Assembly: GCA_026008535.1 (NCBI GenBank)
Contig: BRKX01000007.1
Location: 56,657,001 to 56,721,000, forward strand
Reading direction: 5' to 3'
Source of the DNA: Perilla frutescens
Lineage: Eukaryota; Streptophyta; Magnoliopsida; Lamiales; Lamiaceae
Length of the DNA stretch: 64,000 bases
Shown here: in pieces, positions 36,363-48,154 of the stretch
How positions within the stretch are numbered: the stretch's first letter is position 1
Layout: each line of letters starts with the position of its first letter
Made by a program: the position numbers and the translations under genes
The notes under the pieces: model-generated
Databases searched by the model: none
What the model was told of the DNA's origin: nothing
What the model saw: only the letters and a program-made list of their open reading frames with translations

Positions 36363-36591
36363 ATTGCAGTTTGAAGAATCTATATCCGCAACTCGCAAGA
36401 CTGCTGCTGCTGCTACTTGGCGATAAAGTTGTCGTTGCTGCTGCTGCCAGAAAGAGGGCTGACGAAACGCTCAGTCGCACAGAGGTTGTGGCTACTGGCT
36501 ACTTCTCGCGACTACTAGAGACCGGCAAGAGAGATTGGAAGCTGTTGATGCGGAGAGAGAGAGAGAGATGAGGAGCCTGAAACTGAACTCA

Positions 36592-37290
36592 AGGAGCCGA
36601 ACGATTGAACCCAAGTCAATCTATTACTGTGTAGTGTATAACTAGTTTCGCCTACGCGTGGCTATGTATAAGAGCGGTTGAAATCTTTTATTGCATATTT
36701 GGTATGCATTTTTTATTACACATTTGATTATTTAGTTTTTTTTTTTTAATCTTTTTCATTAATTTTAATTTCTTATACTTTTTTTCTAATTTTACACTTA
36801 TTATTTAGAATTCATCAAACCCAATTAGAATGCTTTGTAATTTTTTATTATTTAATTTTAAATTTTTAGTTATTAATTGATTATTTGAAAAATTAAATAC
36901 TAAAAAAATATATAAAATCATAATTGGGTCGGATGAACCCTAAATAATAAGCGCAAAAATAAACTAAAGCATAAAAAATTGAGATCAAAGAAAAAAATTG
37001 ACAAAAAATTAAAAAAATTGAATGTGCAATATGAAATGTAACACGAAATGTGCAATATACGATTTCAAATGATATAAAAGGACCTTATTTTTTGAGCAAA
37101 AAGATTTAGTATCTGAAATCTTATTTGAGGAATTGTGGAATGGTCATATGCGAGCTGCATAAAAATAATAGTTTATGTTTGGCTCAAGTTAATATTTTAA
37201 TCAATTGAAAATTATAAATATATTTTATTTTATGATTTGATAAAAAAATATTTTTAAAAGGCTATATAATTTTATTTTGACAAAAACTTG
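36592..37290. other. AT-rich gene-free stretch
   Basis: Low-complexity A/T sequence upstream of the SICKLE-like gene and left of the foldback element. Nothing further is recognisable. Confidence 0.6.
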
Positions 37291-38810
37291 TATGGGACCG
37301 TCTAACGGGTCTTTTACGTTAGACGGGTCAAAATCCACCCAAATCCTCCCCCACGTGCAGGCGCGTGAGTTGTACGCGTCTGTGCATTTATTTATTTATT
37401 CTTTCGGAAGCCGGGCAAAAGCCCTTTTTTCTTCTTCCTTCTTTCTTTCTCCTCCTTTTTGTTCGTTTCCTTCTTTTTCTTCTTTCTTCTTTTTTTCTTC
37501 TTTCTTCTTCTTTTTTTCTTTCTTTCTTTCTTCTCATTTTTTTCGTCTCTCTTTTTTTTTTTAATAATTATAATGTAGTCATTTTAGGTTATACATTTAT
37601 TTTTAAAAAAATATTTTTTTTTCCTAGCGGTTGACTAAATATTGAGCCAAAAAAAGAAGTATCATTAATTATAAGATTACGTATAATTAACTATGAGTGG
37701 AGTATATCATTAACCAAAGTATCATTATTTATGATGTGGAGTATTATTAACTCACATATGAGTATCATTATTTATGGGATGAAGTGGAGTCTCATTACTA
37801 TGAAAAAAAGTATCACTAATTACAGAAGAAAGTATTACTAATTGAAGAAAAATATCACTAATTGCAGAAGAAAGTATCACTAATTGAAGAAAAATATCAC
37901 TAATTGCAGAAGAACGTATCACTAATTGAAGAAAAATATCACTAATTGCAGAAGAAAGTATCACTAATTATAAGAAAAGTATCACTAATTGCAAAGAAAG
38001 TATCACTAATTGCAGAAGAAAATATCACTAATTACAAAGAAAAGTATCACTAATTGCAGAAGAAAGTATCACTAATCGCAGAAGAAAGTATCAATTAGAA
38101 AGAAAAGTATCACTAATCGCAGAAGAATGTATCAATTAGAAAGAAAAGTATCACTAATTGCAGAAGAAAGTATCACTAATTAGAAAGAAAAGTATCAATT
38201 CAAACATATTGCAATTCAAAAATTGAATCATTAGCTACATAAAAGAAAATGTTGCAATTCAAAAATTGAACATGATAGTGAGTAGTAACTAATTATATTA
38301 GTGATTCTTCATTTTTAATTAATAGTGATACTTACTTCATAATTAATGATACTTCTCTGTTGTTAATTTAATAAGTAATGCTTAATCATCAATAATTTTT
38401 TATTTTAATGAAAATATATATTTTCTTCTAAATTTTCATTTTAATAAAAATATAACGTTTGTGCTAAAGAAAGAAAGGGGGAAAAAAAGAAAGATTGCAA
38501 ACGTGCTAAAGAAGAAGAAGGGAAAAAAAGAAAAAAAAAAGAAAAGGAGAAGCATGTTGTGCTAAAGAAAAAAGGAAAAAAAAAAGAAGAAAAGAGCACG
38601 TTTGTGCTATTAAAAAAAATGGAAACAAAGAGAAAGAGTACGCAAGTGCCAAAAAAAAAAAAGAAAAAAAATTAAAAATTGAATATCAAAGAAAAAACGG
38701 GAAGGGGGGGCCATTAAAAAAATCAAAAAGAAAAGAAAAAAAGGAGAGGGACCACTTTGTAGGGTCAAACAATATCCGTCTAACGTAAGAGGATCCGTTA
38801 GACGATCTAA
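37291..38810. mobile_element. foldback / MULE-like non-autonomous DNA element
   Basis: The left end (37298-37330) carries CCGTCTAACG...CGTTAGACGG, itself a small palindrome. The right end (38776-38804) carries the inverted counterpart CCGTCTAACG...CGTTAGACG. Inside the left end is a long pyrimidine-rich tract (about 37425-37560), and inside the right end a long purine-rich tract (about 38470-38745), so the arms can fold on each other. A tandem array occupies the centre. Similar GACCGTCT...AGACGGGTC termini are common in eudicot repeats (recollection). There is no transposase. The exact outer ends and a target duplication were not fixed. Confidence 0.6.
37790..38215. repeat. tandem minisatellite, AGAAGAAAGTATCACTAATTGC type
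   Basis: About 18-20 copies of a 20-22-bp unit, AGAAGAAAGTATCACTAATTGC, with variants (AAAAATATCACTAATTG, TAGAAAGAAAAGTATCA). It lies in the middle of the foldback element. The minus-strand frame through it merely translates the repeat (SSAISDIFLQLV). Confidence 0.88.
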
Positions 38811-39006
38811 CAGGAGTGTGCCCCCTTTTATTTTTTGTTCGGGTAATTCCGTCAGTTCGGATATTTTTTCTCCGGAATGACCGAAACCCAAGAACTGAAT
38901 TTTGTTTAAAAAAATCCGGATCAGACCCAATAGCATTGGAACCGAATCAAGTAGACCGAATAACATTCAGTTTGGTTCGATTCTTGTTTTTACGGATTTG
39001 AGCGAT

Positions 39007-39014
39007 CTCATTGG
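39007..39014 (+). repeat. left target-site duplication of the hAT element
   Basis: CTCATTGG directly precedes the element terminus TAGTGGCGCCCA and is repeated exactly at 41683-41690. Confidence 0.92.
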
Positions 39015-41682
39015 TAGTGGCGCCCACGGTTCCAGTTCCGGTTTGTAACCGCCGGTTACACGGTTCCGGATGGCCAGAACTGGAACCGCACCGTGCTCTG
39101 GCGGTTGCCGGTTACGATTTTGTAACTGGAACCGCCGGTTTGTCCTGATGGCAGTTAGCGCCGGTTACCGGCGGTTACCCAGTTTCCGGTTTTTTATATT
39201 CAAACTTAAACGGACGATTAGACGAACTAAATCAACAAAATTACTATTTTACAAGTTAAAAACTAAGAAGTATGACAAAACACAAGTTTATTTGAATTTT
39301 GATATTATTATATAACTTTATAGTTTATATCTTACAATTTACAAGTTACAACTTACAACTTACAAAAATATTGAGATATGAGAATACAATTGAATTTGAT
39401 AAATAATATGACATTATAAAATTATAAATTGTAAATTAATCAAACTATGAAAATATGAAATTACAATTTACAAATTTACAAGTTATAATTTAACACTAAA
39501 TTACAATTTACAAATTAGAATTAACATTTAACAATTTGACTAATTTAGGGGGGGAAAAGAAATAATTAAAATTTGGGCTTACACTTCATATGAAGCTGCC
39601 TACGTATCCCTTACCTTGTAATCAAAACCCTCGTAGCTCATTGATGTAGCAAAAAAAGAACATAATAATTCACAATATTCCAGTGTTGCAGCAAGCATTT
39701 CATAAGTGGAGTTCCACCTATTAGATACATCTAAGTTAAAAATTTTAGCATGTACACCATTTTTCCTACAGAATTTTTCCCACCTACGTCTAACTCTGAC
39801 CCTACCATGAATATAATCAACATCATCACGAATAGGTTGAATTGAGTTATTTAATATTTTAAGTCCATCTTGAACACATAAATTTAAGATATGAGCAATA
39901 CATTGAGTATGAAAATATTTACCATGCAAGGTTGGATTACATGCTTGAATTAATTCTCTAATACTAGCCGTATTATCACTCGCATTATCAAAACCAATAG
40001 AAAATTTTTTATCAAGCATTTTAAATTGATTGCAAATTTTAATTATAACCTTAGCAATATTAGCAGCACTATGTTGACAGTTAAATCTCCGAAAAGCAAT
40101 TAAACGTTTATTCAAATTTCATGAATAATCAATCCAATGCAATGTAACAGCAATATAATGATGACGGATAAATTTATCAAACCAAATATCAGAACAAATA
40201 GCAACCCTATAAGGAATTTCGCTAACAATACTTTTCAATTTCGACTTATATCTTATATGCAATCTTTCAAGAGTCCTAGTCATGGTCATTTTAGGTATTC
40301 TTTGAGCACCAGGATTATAAGCAGCTATTATACGACATTCAAAATTCATGCTATCAGCAAAGTGAAGTGCTAAAGATTTTTCACAAATAAAATAGCACAT
40401 TTTTCCCTAGCAACAAGAAGATCAGACCAAAAGAGTTGAGATGAGTACGGCGTACCTCCACCTTGGGTTTCAACATTAGTGCTGCTTACCGGTTGGAAGT
40501 TGAGTTGCGATTGCGGTTGAGCATGCCCAAGGTCGACTAGATGATGGTTGGTGATGTGTGACCAGTACGTCCCATAGCCTCCCCCAGTACGAAATTTGTA
40601 TTGCTTCGGACAATAGTTGCAATACAAATAAAAAATTCCCGGTTCATTCTTCTTTGCCACCTTCTGAAATGAATAGTGAAGAGAGCGGATTTCAGCTTCG
40701 GATTTCTTGGAGCCACCTCCTCCTCCTCCGCCTCCTCGGTGTTGAGATCGATAGATGGATCTCCACCAGTGTTGCTGAAAGCACGAGATTCTTGAGATTG
40801 TTGTAGTTGTTCATATTGAATCCATCTTGCCACTTCTACATCAACTTCGATTTGGGTCGTTGTAAAAACCACCAGTTGGATCGTTGTAAAAACCGCCAGC
40901 AGCTCCACCATAGTCATAGACATTCACATATTCTTCAGGTTGTTGTTGTTGAAGATGAGACGTCGTATCAGCAGAATCGAAAATATGTACTCCAGAATGA
41001 GTACGACGACGTCGACGTGGATGATTGGAACCCTCAGCAACAGCTTTGCCTTTACCCTTATCGGCTCGGCTACCTTGCCTAGACATGATTATTAGTGGAT
41101 GATAGAAAATGAGAAACTTGAGTGTTGAGAATTGAGAGAGAGAGAGAGCTTGAGAATTGAGAGAGAGACTGAGAGAGAGCTTGAGATTGAGAATTGAATT
41201 TGAGAGAGTAACTTCATAAGATTGTAAGAAAAACTTGAACAAAAATGATATTGCTAGAGTATAGAGAATTAGAGAATAGAGAGAGAGATTGAGAGTTTGG
41301 TGTGAGTGAAAATGGTGAAGGAGATGGGGTATTTATAGGTGAGAATTGGGGAATGGGGGGAGGGGATTTTAAATTTTGAATTTGAATTTTGAAAAAAAAA
41401 AACCGCCCGAACCGTTGGTTTGGAGCTCAAACCGGCGGTTCCACGTTAGCAATCCGAAGGGGCGTGTTCCCAGCCGTTGATCGAGATCACGTGGATCATG
41501 ATCTCGACCGTAAAAAAAAACACAAATCGCCGGTTTCTAACCGGCGGTTTGTGTTGTCCAGCCGGAACTGGGCCGCCTATTTCTGATGGACGGTTACCGT
41601 TTACGAACCGTAACCGTCCGTACGGTTCCAAACCGGCCCCAAACCGTGTAACCGCCGGTCCAGTTAACTTTGGGTGCCTCTA
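39015..41682 (-). mobile_element. hAT-superfamily DNA transposon, 2.67 kb, degraded
   Basis: Termini are inverted: left TAGTGGCGCCCACGGTT, right (complement) TAGAGGCACCCAAAGTT. The 8-bp duplication CTCATTGG flanks both ends, the size diagnostic for hAT elements. Both ends carry dense subterminal AACCGCCGGTT-type motifs (39047-39190 and 41400-41660). The minus strand holds a broken BED-finger transposase lacking its C-terminus. Between transposase remnant and left end (39190-39600) the sequence is AT-rich without coding signal. Confidence 0.92.
39600..41086 (-). pseudogene. hAT transposase remnant (BED zinc finger, RNase H-like core)
   Basis: The start is ATG at 41086 (MSRQGSRADKGKGKA). A BED-type zinc finger (CNYCPKQYKF...WSHITNHH) lies at about 40640-40550. 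The catalytic-core region contains ICSDIWFDKF (about 40190), FDNASDNTASI (about 40000) and CIAHILNLCVQDGLK (about 39890), with SNRWNSTYEML (about 39715) after it. Intact proteins of this type cut and paste hAT elements. The copy is dead: frame changes near 40850, 40670 and 40400, an in-frame TGA at 40121-40119, and truncation near 39600 that removes the C-terminal dimerisation region. Confidence 0.88.
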
Positions 41683-41690
41683 CTCATTGG
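41683..41690 (+). repeat. right target-site duplication of the hAT element
   Basis: CTCATTGG, identical to 39007-39014, follows the right terminus. Confidence 0.92.
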
Positions 41691-42365
41691 AAAAGAAAAG
41701 AAGGGCTTATTTGCTATTAAGAAAACATCAACTAAGGACTCCTATTTTTCAGAAATTATAGATTGACCTGCATATAATTTTCATATTTCAGAATTGAGAC
41801 ATAACTTATTTTTAATTCCAAAACTGCCCTAATCGCTTTTCAGAATCTTATAAATATATATTATTATGTCCCATAATTTATGTTTACTTTTTTAGATTTA
41901 TTAAAACTAGTATTCCTGCGTTGTACGAAAATTATTTACGCATTTAATGATTAAAAATGTTTACATATATATATATATTCGTGTATAATCATACTAATAA
42001 TATATACAATGGCGGATCTAGAAAAAAATCTTAGGGGGACGTTATTGTATCACGCATAAAAAATCTACATCATTAAATAAATAAATAAATATTAAGAACA
42101 AACTATCACAATCGTCAATTGTTCTTTTCGGATACACATGACTAACTGATTGACAAGGTCCCTAGTTAAGTACTCTCTTTGCACTTGATCTTGAACAGAA
42201 ACATCAAACTTCTCAATCGTTTTTACAATCCCGGATTACTAACAATATCAACATGATTTAGTTCTACTTGTATCCGAGATCATTCTTTCACCGATTCATT
42301 CACAATAGGTACACGAGAAGATGAAGAAGATGCACTTCTACTAATTTTCAGAAAAAACCTCTCCG

Positions 42366-42399
<34 letters not shown>

Positions 42400-42901
42400 T
42401 GATAAAAATAATTACACTGAATCACAATTTAAATTAAAAAGTATTAATTTTATTAAAAAACACTAATACTAATATAAAAATTTGAAAGAACAAAAAAGTA
42501 GAGAAAATGAAAAAGAAATGTACCTGCAGCTTCCCGAGAGAGAATTCAAGTTGGAATTAATTGAATTATTACAGGCCCAAATTGTACCAAGTCCACTCAC
42601 TTACCATTAAAATTAATTTTACCTCAAAACTTACATAATTATATTTTAAAAAAACTATATGAAGCTATATATATATAGAATCATGTATATATACAAATTC
42701 TATATGTCAGGTTTTCTGTTTTGTTAGAAGACATATTTAATATTTTTATGAAAAATTATAAAGTAATCTAGAATGACATATGGATATTTAGTTGATAAAT
42801 AAAATAATATATTTATAAATAGTGGGGATAATGTAATGATGTACTACTACTAATTACTAATAATAATTAGAAATAAATTACAATAATATGTGTATGGTTT
42901 A
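41691..42901. other. AT-rich gene-free stretch with (TA)n runs
   Basis: No gene is recognisable. Simple (TA)n occurs at about 41965-41980 and 42369-42395. This is probably old, decayed repeat DNA and is the left flank of element C. Confidence 0.6.
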
Positions 42902-44223
42902 TGTAGCGACCCGGTTTCCTAATATTTAAATTGCTACATTTTTTTTATAAAAATATATATATTTATTCGTTTAATTTATTTATGTGTGATATTAATTGAT
43001 TAAGACTAATAAGTCGCGCCTAAGTAATTTTTTTTAAGCATGAATTTATTTTATAGCATGAGCATGCATTTAATTTAATTTTGTGCCTAAATTGTTGCAT
43101 TTTATATATTTTGTCCAAAGTTTATTTTCTAGCCCATTTTATGATAATTGAAGCCCAAGTCTTTTTGAAGTCCAAATAAAACTCTTCTTTGAGCCCACTG
43201 TGGAGGCCCAGTTCTAAATATCTCATTCTTTCTTCTCCCCTACTCCATCGTTTCCAAAGGGATTAAGAGCAAATCTTTTTTTTTTCTTTCTAAATTTGAA
43301 ACTTGGCCAACTTTATCACTTGTTGATAAGAATCACCATGAGATCTCCTATTCTATTCAAACTCTAGCCCTAACCTATCATTATAAATAGAGCTATCGTT
43401 TCTATTATTTCTCACGCCCCATATTAGAGAAGAGAGCTAGAGCTTTAGAATTTCAAGAAGATATTTTTGAAAGGTATGGAGTTTTCTCTAAGTTTCTTTG
43501 TGAATTGTGTCTATGTTTTATGTGCTGCAGACACTATCCCAGCCATATGTATATATATTCTCGTTGTATCAGTGTTTTGGGGGGAAAAGGGAGTTTCAAT
43601 ATTTTTTCCAGAATCATAAATGCAGTGGGGGCCGCAAGGAATAGTATTATGGCATGTCTGACAAAAATTATTTTCTCTATGCTTTTTATATATATATTTT
43701 TATCTATTTAATTAATTTATATCCGAGTCAAGGTGAAGGTGAAAGTGGGGTTTTATGTGATTCTATCCCGATTATTCTCTATATTTTATTATCGAGTTAT
43801 GTGATAACACATCACAGTATGGGCCTTCGGGCTGAATAAGACAGGGCCTACGGGCTACACAGCATGGGCCGACGGGCTATAGGTTTGGTCTACGGACTGA
43901 ACACTTTTACTATTCACATTTACTCATTTAATTTTATATAGCTTGGATAATTGGACACTTCCCACTGAGTCAAGTAGTACTCACCCCAAAAACTACTTAT
44001 CTTTTCAGGTGTTGTCTCGAGTGATGCGTAACAGGCAAGATGTGATGATGGTGGTCAAGTGGTCAAGCATGATTAAAGATTTAATTTATTTTGACTTTAT
44101 TTTATGTAATAAATGTCGAACTATGCTTTGAAACTTTCGCTGTATTTTATGTAAAACATTTTTATTAATGAAAAACATGGATAACGTGCATTTTTCTATT
44201 AAAAGTGAAATTAGGGCGTTACA
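42902..44223 (+). mobile_element. 5' LTR of element C
   Basis: It starts TGTAGCGACCCGG and ends GGGCGTTACA, 1322 bp, followed by a primer-binding site. The second copy starts at 59603. TATAAATA at about 43383-43390 is a plausible promoter and is kept in the second copy. A run of GGGCCTACGGGCT-type repeats lies at 43815-43900. Confidence 0.9.
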
Positions 44224-44226
44224 GAG

Positions 44227-44238
44227 TGGTATCAGAGA
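44227..44238 (+). other. primer-binding site of element C
   Basis: TGGTATCAGAGA lies three bases after the LTR end, differing from the initiator tRNA-Met site only at the last base. A 14-bp hairpin begins six bases later (44244-44281). Confidence 0.85.
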
Positions 44239-44941
44239 GTGTCTACTTTCCTGCATACTAAAAAAAATATGCAAGAAAGTAAGTATTGACCATCATCACA
44301 TCCGCCGCATCGCTCTGGGAAGAGGTAAAAGTTAAAGTTATGATTTCATATCAAGTTATTGATTATATGAAAAGTATGTTTTATGATGAAATATTTTTAC
44401 TGTCCTCAAGATTTACCCTAAGGATTGTGTTATTAGATGCTTAGAAGAAGGTTGACTTCTAGGACACGCAAAAGGATTTCGGTTAGTACTTGAGACATGT
44501 CCCAGGCGGAGAGATTATGGCAGGATTTTATGCGGCGCAAGAGGATGAGAGAAGTAGGAGTAGAGAGAGATTTGGTAGGGTTTCTAAGAATGTGGAGGGT
44601 AATTAAACATGAAGGAGGTGAACTCAAGCCAGTTGAAGTGCTCGAAAGGTGTTAAAGATCATTCCAACAACTCTCAAGCTTACAGCAGAAAATTTTTATG
44701 AAGAATTCTTAGACCAGTCCCCAGGAATAGGAGAAAAACTCGATTTTGTGAAGTTCATATGCGGTATTTTAGCAGATTGGGGACAAGGGCATTAGTAGCC
44801 ACAGATGGAGCATATCTAAGATTTATTTATGTTGTTCCCCAGTACTAAGTATTTGCTAAGCATAGTTAGATTAATAAAAGTAGTTATCTTTAATTTTCAT
44901 TAAAATACTTAATCTTTACGCTATGGTCGACAATAGAAATC

Positions 44942-45034
44942 ATGCCACCAAGGAAGAATACGCAGTCGACCCAAGAGAAAAGTGAGGAAACGGAGTCAAT
45001 GAACAATTATGACAACAATACGAACGGGGAAGAT

Positions 45035-45074
<40 letters not shown>

Positions 45075-46045
45075 GTATAGATGGGTTTGCTCAAAATCTT
45101 GCAGATGCACTGAGAAGAGTTCTACCTCAACAGAACCAGAATCAATAGCAACATCAACACCAGGAAGGAGACGGTATCTTGACGCATTTTTGTCAGTTGG
45201 GACCGCCCAAGTTGAAAGGAACTGGAGGACCTTTAGCAGCAGAGGAATGGATTCGGGAATTAGAGCGGATCTTCAATTACCTGGGATACACATGTGCAGT
45301 GTTTCAGTTGACTGAGGATGCAAGCCACTGGTGGAAGGCAGTGAAGCTCAGCATGAGTCAAGAACAACAGGGCTAATTTGACCTGGACCATTTTCAAAAG
45401 AATGATCATGGAGAATTATTTTCCAAAGGCGTTCTGCAAGCAAAAGGAGAAAGAGTTAATGAATATAGAGCAAGGCAATATGACTATTCTGGAGTATGAG
45501 CAAAAATTCAACCAGCTAGCTCACTATGCTCCTCACTTAGTAGACACGGATGAGGAAAAGGTCTGACGATTTGAAGATGGATTGCGTCCTGAGATTGGAA
45601 CACACCTATCCACGCTCAATCTCACCACCTACTCAGAAATTGTGCAACGAGCTCGGGCGGTGTCAACTCGTTTGAACTTGGACAAGCTAACCTCAAGACT
45701 TCCAAGCAATGATGGAAAAAGACGATGGGAGGATCGCGACAACCAAGATAAAGAGTGAAGTTTCCAATCTAAGAAGAAGCCGAATGTTACTGGAGGAGAG
45801 ATGCCTGGAGTGATATCTCGATATCCACAATGCCAGAAATGTCAAAAATACCATCCAGAAGAGTGCAAGTCAGGGGCATAAGCTTGCTTCAAATGCCATA
45901 AGGAGGGACACAAGGCTTGGGATTATCTGTTGCATCAAGATAAGAACACTGGAAAAAGAGAAAACACCGAGAGAGAAAACACTAAAGGAGGTGGAAATGC
46001 CGAAAAGTGAGGAAATTCTAGAGCTTTTGCGATGAATGGCGAGGA
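44942..46045 (+). pseudogene. degraded gag of element C (no pol present)
   Basis: It starts MPPRKNTQST, followed by an (AAC)n tract encoding 13 or more Asn (about 45036-45072). The gag core is visible as EEWIRELERIFNYLG, TEDASHWWKAV and FNQLAHYAPHLVDTDEEKV. A zinc knuckle near 45888-45929 reads CFKCHKEGHKAWDY, with the last Cys missing. Stops occur at 45146-45148, 45374-45376 and 45564-45566, and near 45756 and 45880. The gag lies upstream of the Athila insertion. Only about 530 bp of C interior follows that insertion, so protease, RT, RNase H and integrase are absent: C was gag-only or suffered a deletion before D inserted. Confidence 0.85.
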
Positions 46046-46059
46046 GTGAAGAAAGAAAG

Positions 46060-46064
46060 ATAAC
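46060..46064 (+). repeat. left target-site duplication of Athila element D
   Basis: ATAAC, repeated exactly at 59069-59073. Confidence 0.92.
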
Positions 46065-47943
46065 TGTTTAGTATTTATTTGTGTCGTTTTATTGCATAAT
46101 TTTGCATATTCTATAAGTTATTTTCTAGTTTCTTGTTCTTGTTATTTCGTGTTTTCGTGTGAATTTCTTCACTGGTTGCTTCTATGGTGGATTATGCCAA
46201 GTTTGAAAAAACTTGAGCTTTTGTTTGGAAAATCTCGATTTTTAGGTACTTAGGTAGCATGGAGTGAAGAGTGGCCGGAAAGGATGAACCCCCGTATGAA
46301 GAGTGAACCTCGCGACCGCGTTCTCCCCACGGCCGCGCGACTTCAGGCGCCTAAGACCCCGCGGCTGCGCGAGTCCCGCGACCGCGCGAGGGTGCTCTCG
46401 GCGCAGGCACCCCGCGGGCGCGGGAGCCCCGCGAGCGCGCGACGTTCATGAACCCCGCGGGCGCGCGAACTGGCGTTTCCCCTCTCGATCAGCGCCTTTT
46501 TGGCACTTGCTTTTCCCCTTCTCTCTTAGCATCTTGGACCAAAATGAATGCCCTTCACCATCCATTCCTTTTTGCATGGGGATCTTTGAGCTTGGGGTCA
46601 ATCTAACCTAATACTAGGGAAGTAGGTATGGATTGAGCCTAACCCTAGCTTTGTGGACTTTTTGATCCACAAAATCCTCCTCCCAAATCTCTCACATTTA
46701 ATGTCCATCACCATCACCTTACCACCACCTTTCCTCTCTCCTCTCATCAATCATCTCACCATTGTCTCTCTCTCTCTTGAATTGGATTTTGGGGATCAAA
46801 GACGGGGACATCATCAATCATTAAAAAAAAAAAGACACTTCTCTTTTTGGATACACTCTCAACTCTCTCCATCATCTTCATCATCCCATCATCCTCCATT
46901 TTTCTCTACACTACCTCCACCACTTTCTTCACCCTTCCATACTCTCTACACCATTTTTCACCATCATTTCACCACCATTTTTTCACTAAAGAGAAGAGGA
47001 GAAAGAGGAGAGCAAGGAAACCAAACCAAGGAGGAGAGAAAAGGAACGAGAAGACCAATGACGAGCTCACGTGGAAGCTAAGCTCGGAGGAGGTTTATTG
47101 TGCATTTTCTTGTATTTCTTGGATGTTTTTGTGGGATTTGTTCCAAACTCTTGAAGGATATATAATATTGTAGAAGTTGTTTTCATTTACATTTGATTTA
47201 TGAAATGGAGTTCTTCTATGATGTTTATGTTGTTTTGAGCATGTTTAGTGGCTAATCTCCCTATTAGGGGGTAGAGGATCGATTTGGTTGTGATCTATGC
47301 TTGTTTATGTTGGTTATTGTTGTTGGAATTGTTCTTATTTATGTTTAGGTGTTTGATCATCACTTGAGCATTGGTAGGATTTAGGGGATTTCTTGATTGT
47401 GAACCTAAATCTGGATTTAATTCCTTCGATGCTAGGTGCATGAGTTCCTAAACCTAGTATGTTCGTCTCATTTTGTATGGTATAGCTAAGAGAGGTTTAA
47501 CGGATATCCGTGACTTTAATTGACATTAAACTAATTGGATGGGTCTATCATACTTGTGAGATTTGCATTATCAACTTAAATAAAGCATAGTAATCAACCA
47601 TTGAGAAAATCTACACCCTAATACCTTAATCAAACTAATTTCCTCCAATCTTAATTTAATTTGTGCATTTGCATTTAATTGTCTTGCTTTAGTGTCTATT
47701 TTGAATTCCTAGCATAATCATCAAATCTCCTCTTGTTAGAATGTTTAGATTTTATTTTAGTTGGTTCATGAAAGCATGTATAGTCTTTAGATAATTCTTT
47801 CGCATAAAGTCTTCCTTGAGAGATCGACTCGGGTTAGCTTATCACGTCTACGATCGACCCCGTCCAATTGCGGGTACGGTCCTTAGTAGTTGTCTTGATT
47901 GAGCATAAACCGGAAATTATAAGTGTAAATTTGGACATAAACA
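46065..47943 (+). mobile_element. 5' LTR of Athila element D
   Basis: 1879 bp beginning TGTTTAGTATTT and ending GACATAAACA, nearly identical to 57174-59068. A CpG-dense block (46300-46475) contains repeated CCGCGNCCGCGCGA-like units. Frames such as 46653-47081 recur in the other LTR and are not genes. Confidence 0.95.
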
Positions 47944-47948
47944 AATTT

Positions 47949-47966
47949 TGGCGCCGTTGCCGGGGA
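47949..47966 (+). other. primer-binding site of Athila D (tRNA-Asp type)
   Basis: TGGCGCCGTTGCCGGGGA lies five bases after the LTR end. It matches the 3' end of plant tRNA-Asp, the primer used by Athila-type elements (established for the family). Confidence 0.9.
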
Positions 47967-48154
47967 AGACTTTTAAGAATTGTCTTTTTGGTGCTATATT
48001 TGCTTGTGTTTTATTTGTTTGTATTTGCGAAAGTGATCTTGTTTAATTGTCGTGTTTGTGTTGTTGTTTTTGTTTTTATTTTCTTGTGTTGATTGTTTAG
48101 TCTCACCCCTCTTTCCGCAAGTCACGTGTGATCCTTTTTGGTTTTTGGTTGTGT

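Noticed and set aside
37277..37634. Phe/Ser-rich frames as membrane proteins
   Set aside because: Translation of a pyrimidine-rich simple-sequence arm of the foldback element.
37790..38215. CRISPR-like array
   Set aside because: Units are contiguous tandem repeats without unique spacers, in a plant nuclear context.
46653..47081. Ser/His/Pro-rich frames, also at 57780-58298, as paired genes
   Set aside because: They are the two LTR copies of one Athila. The frames differ between copies and have no domain.
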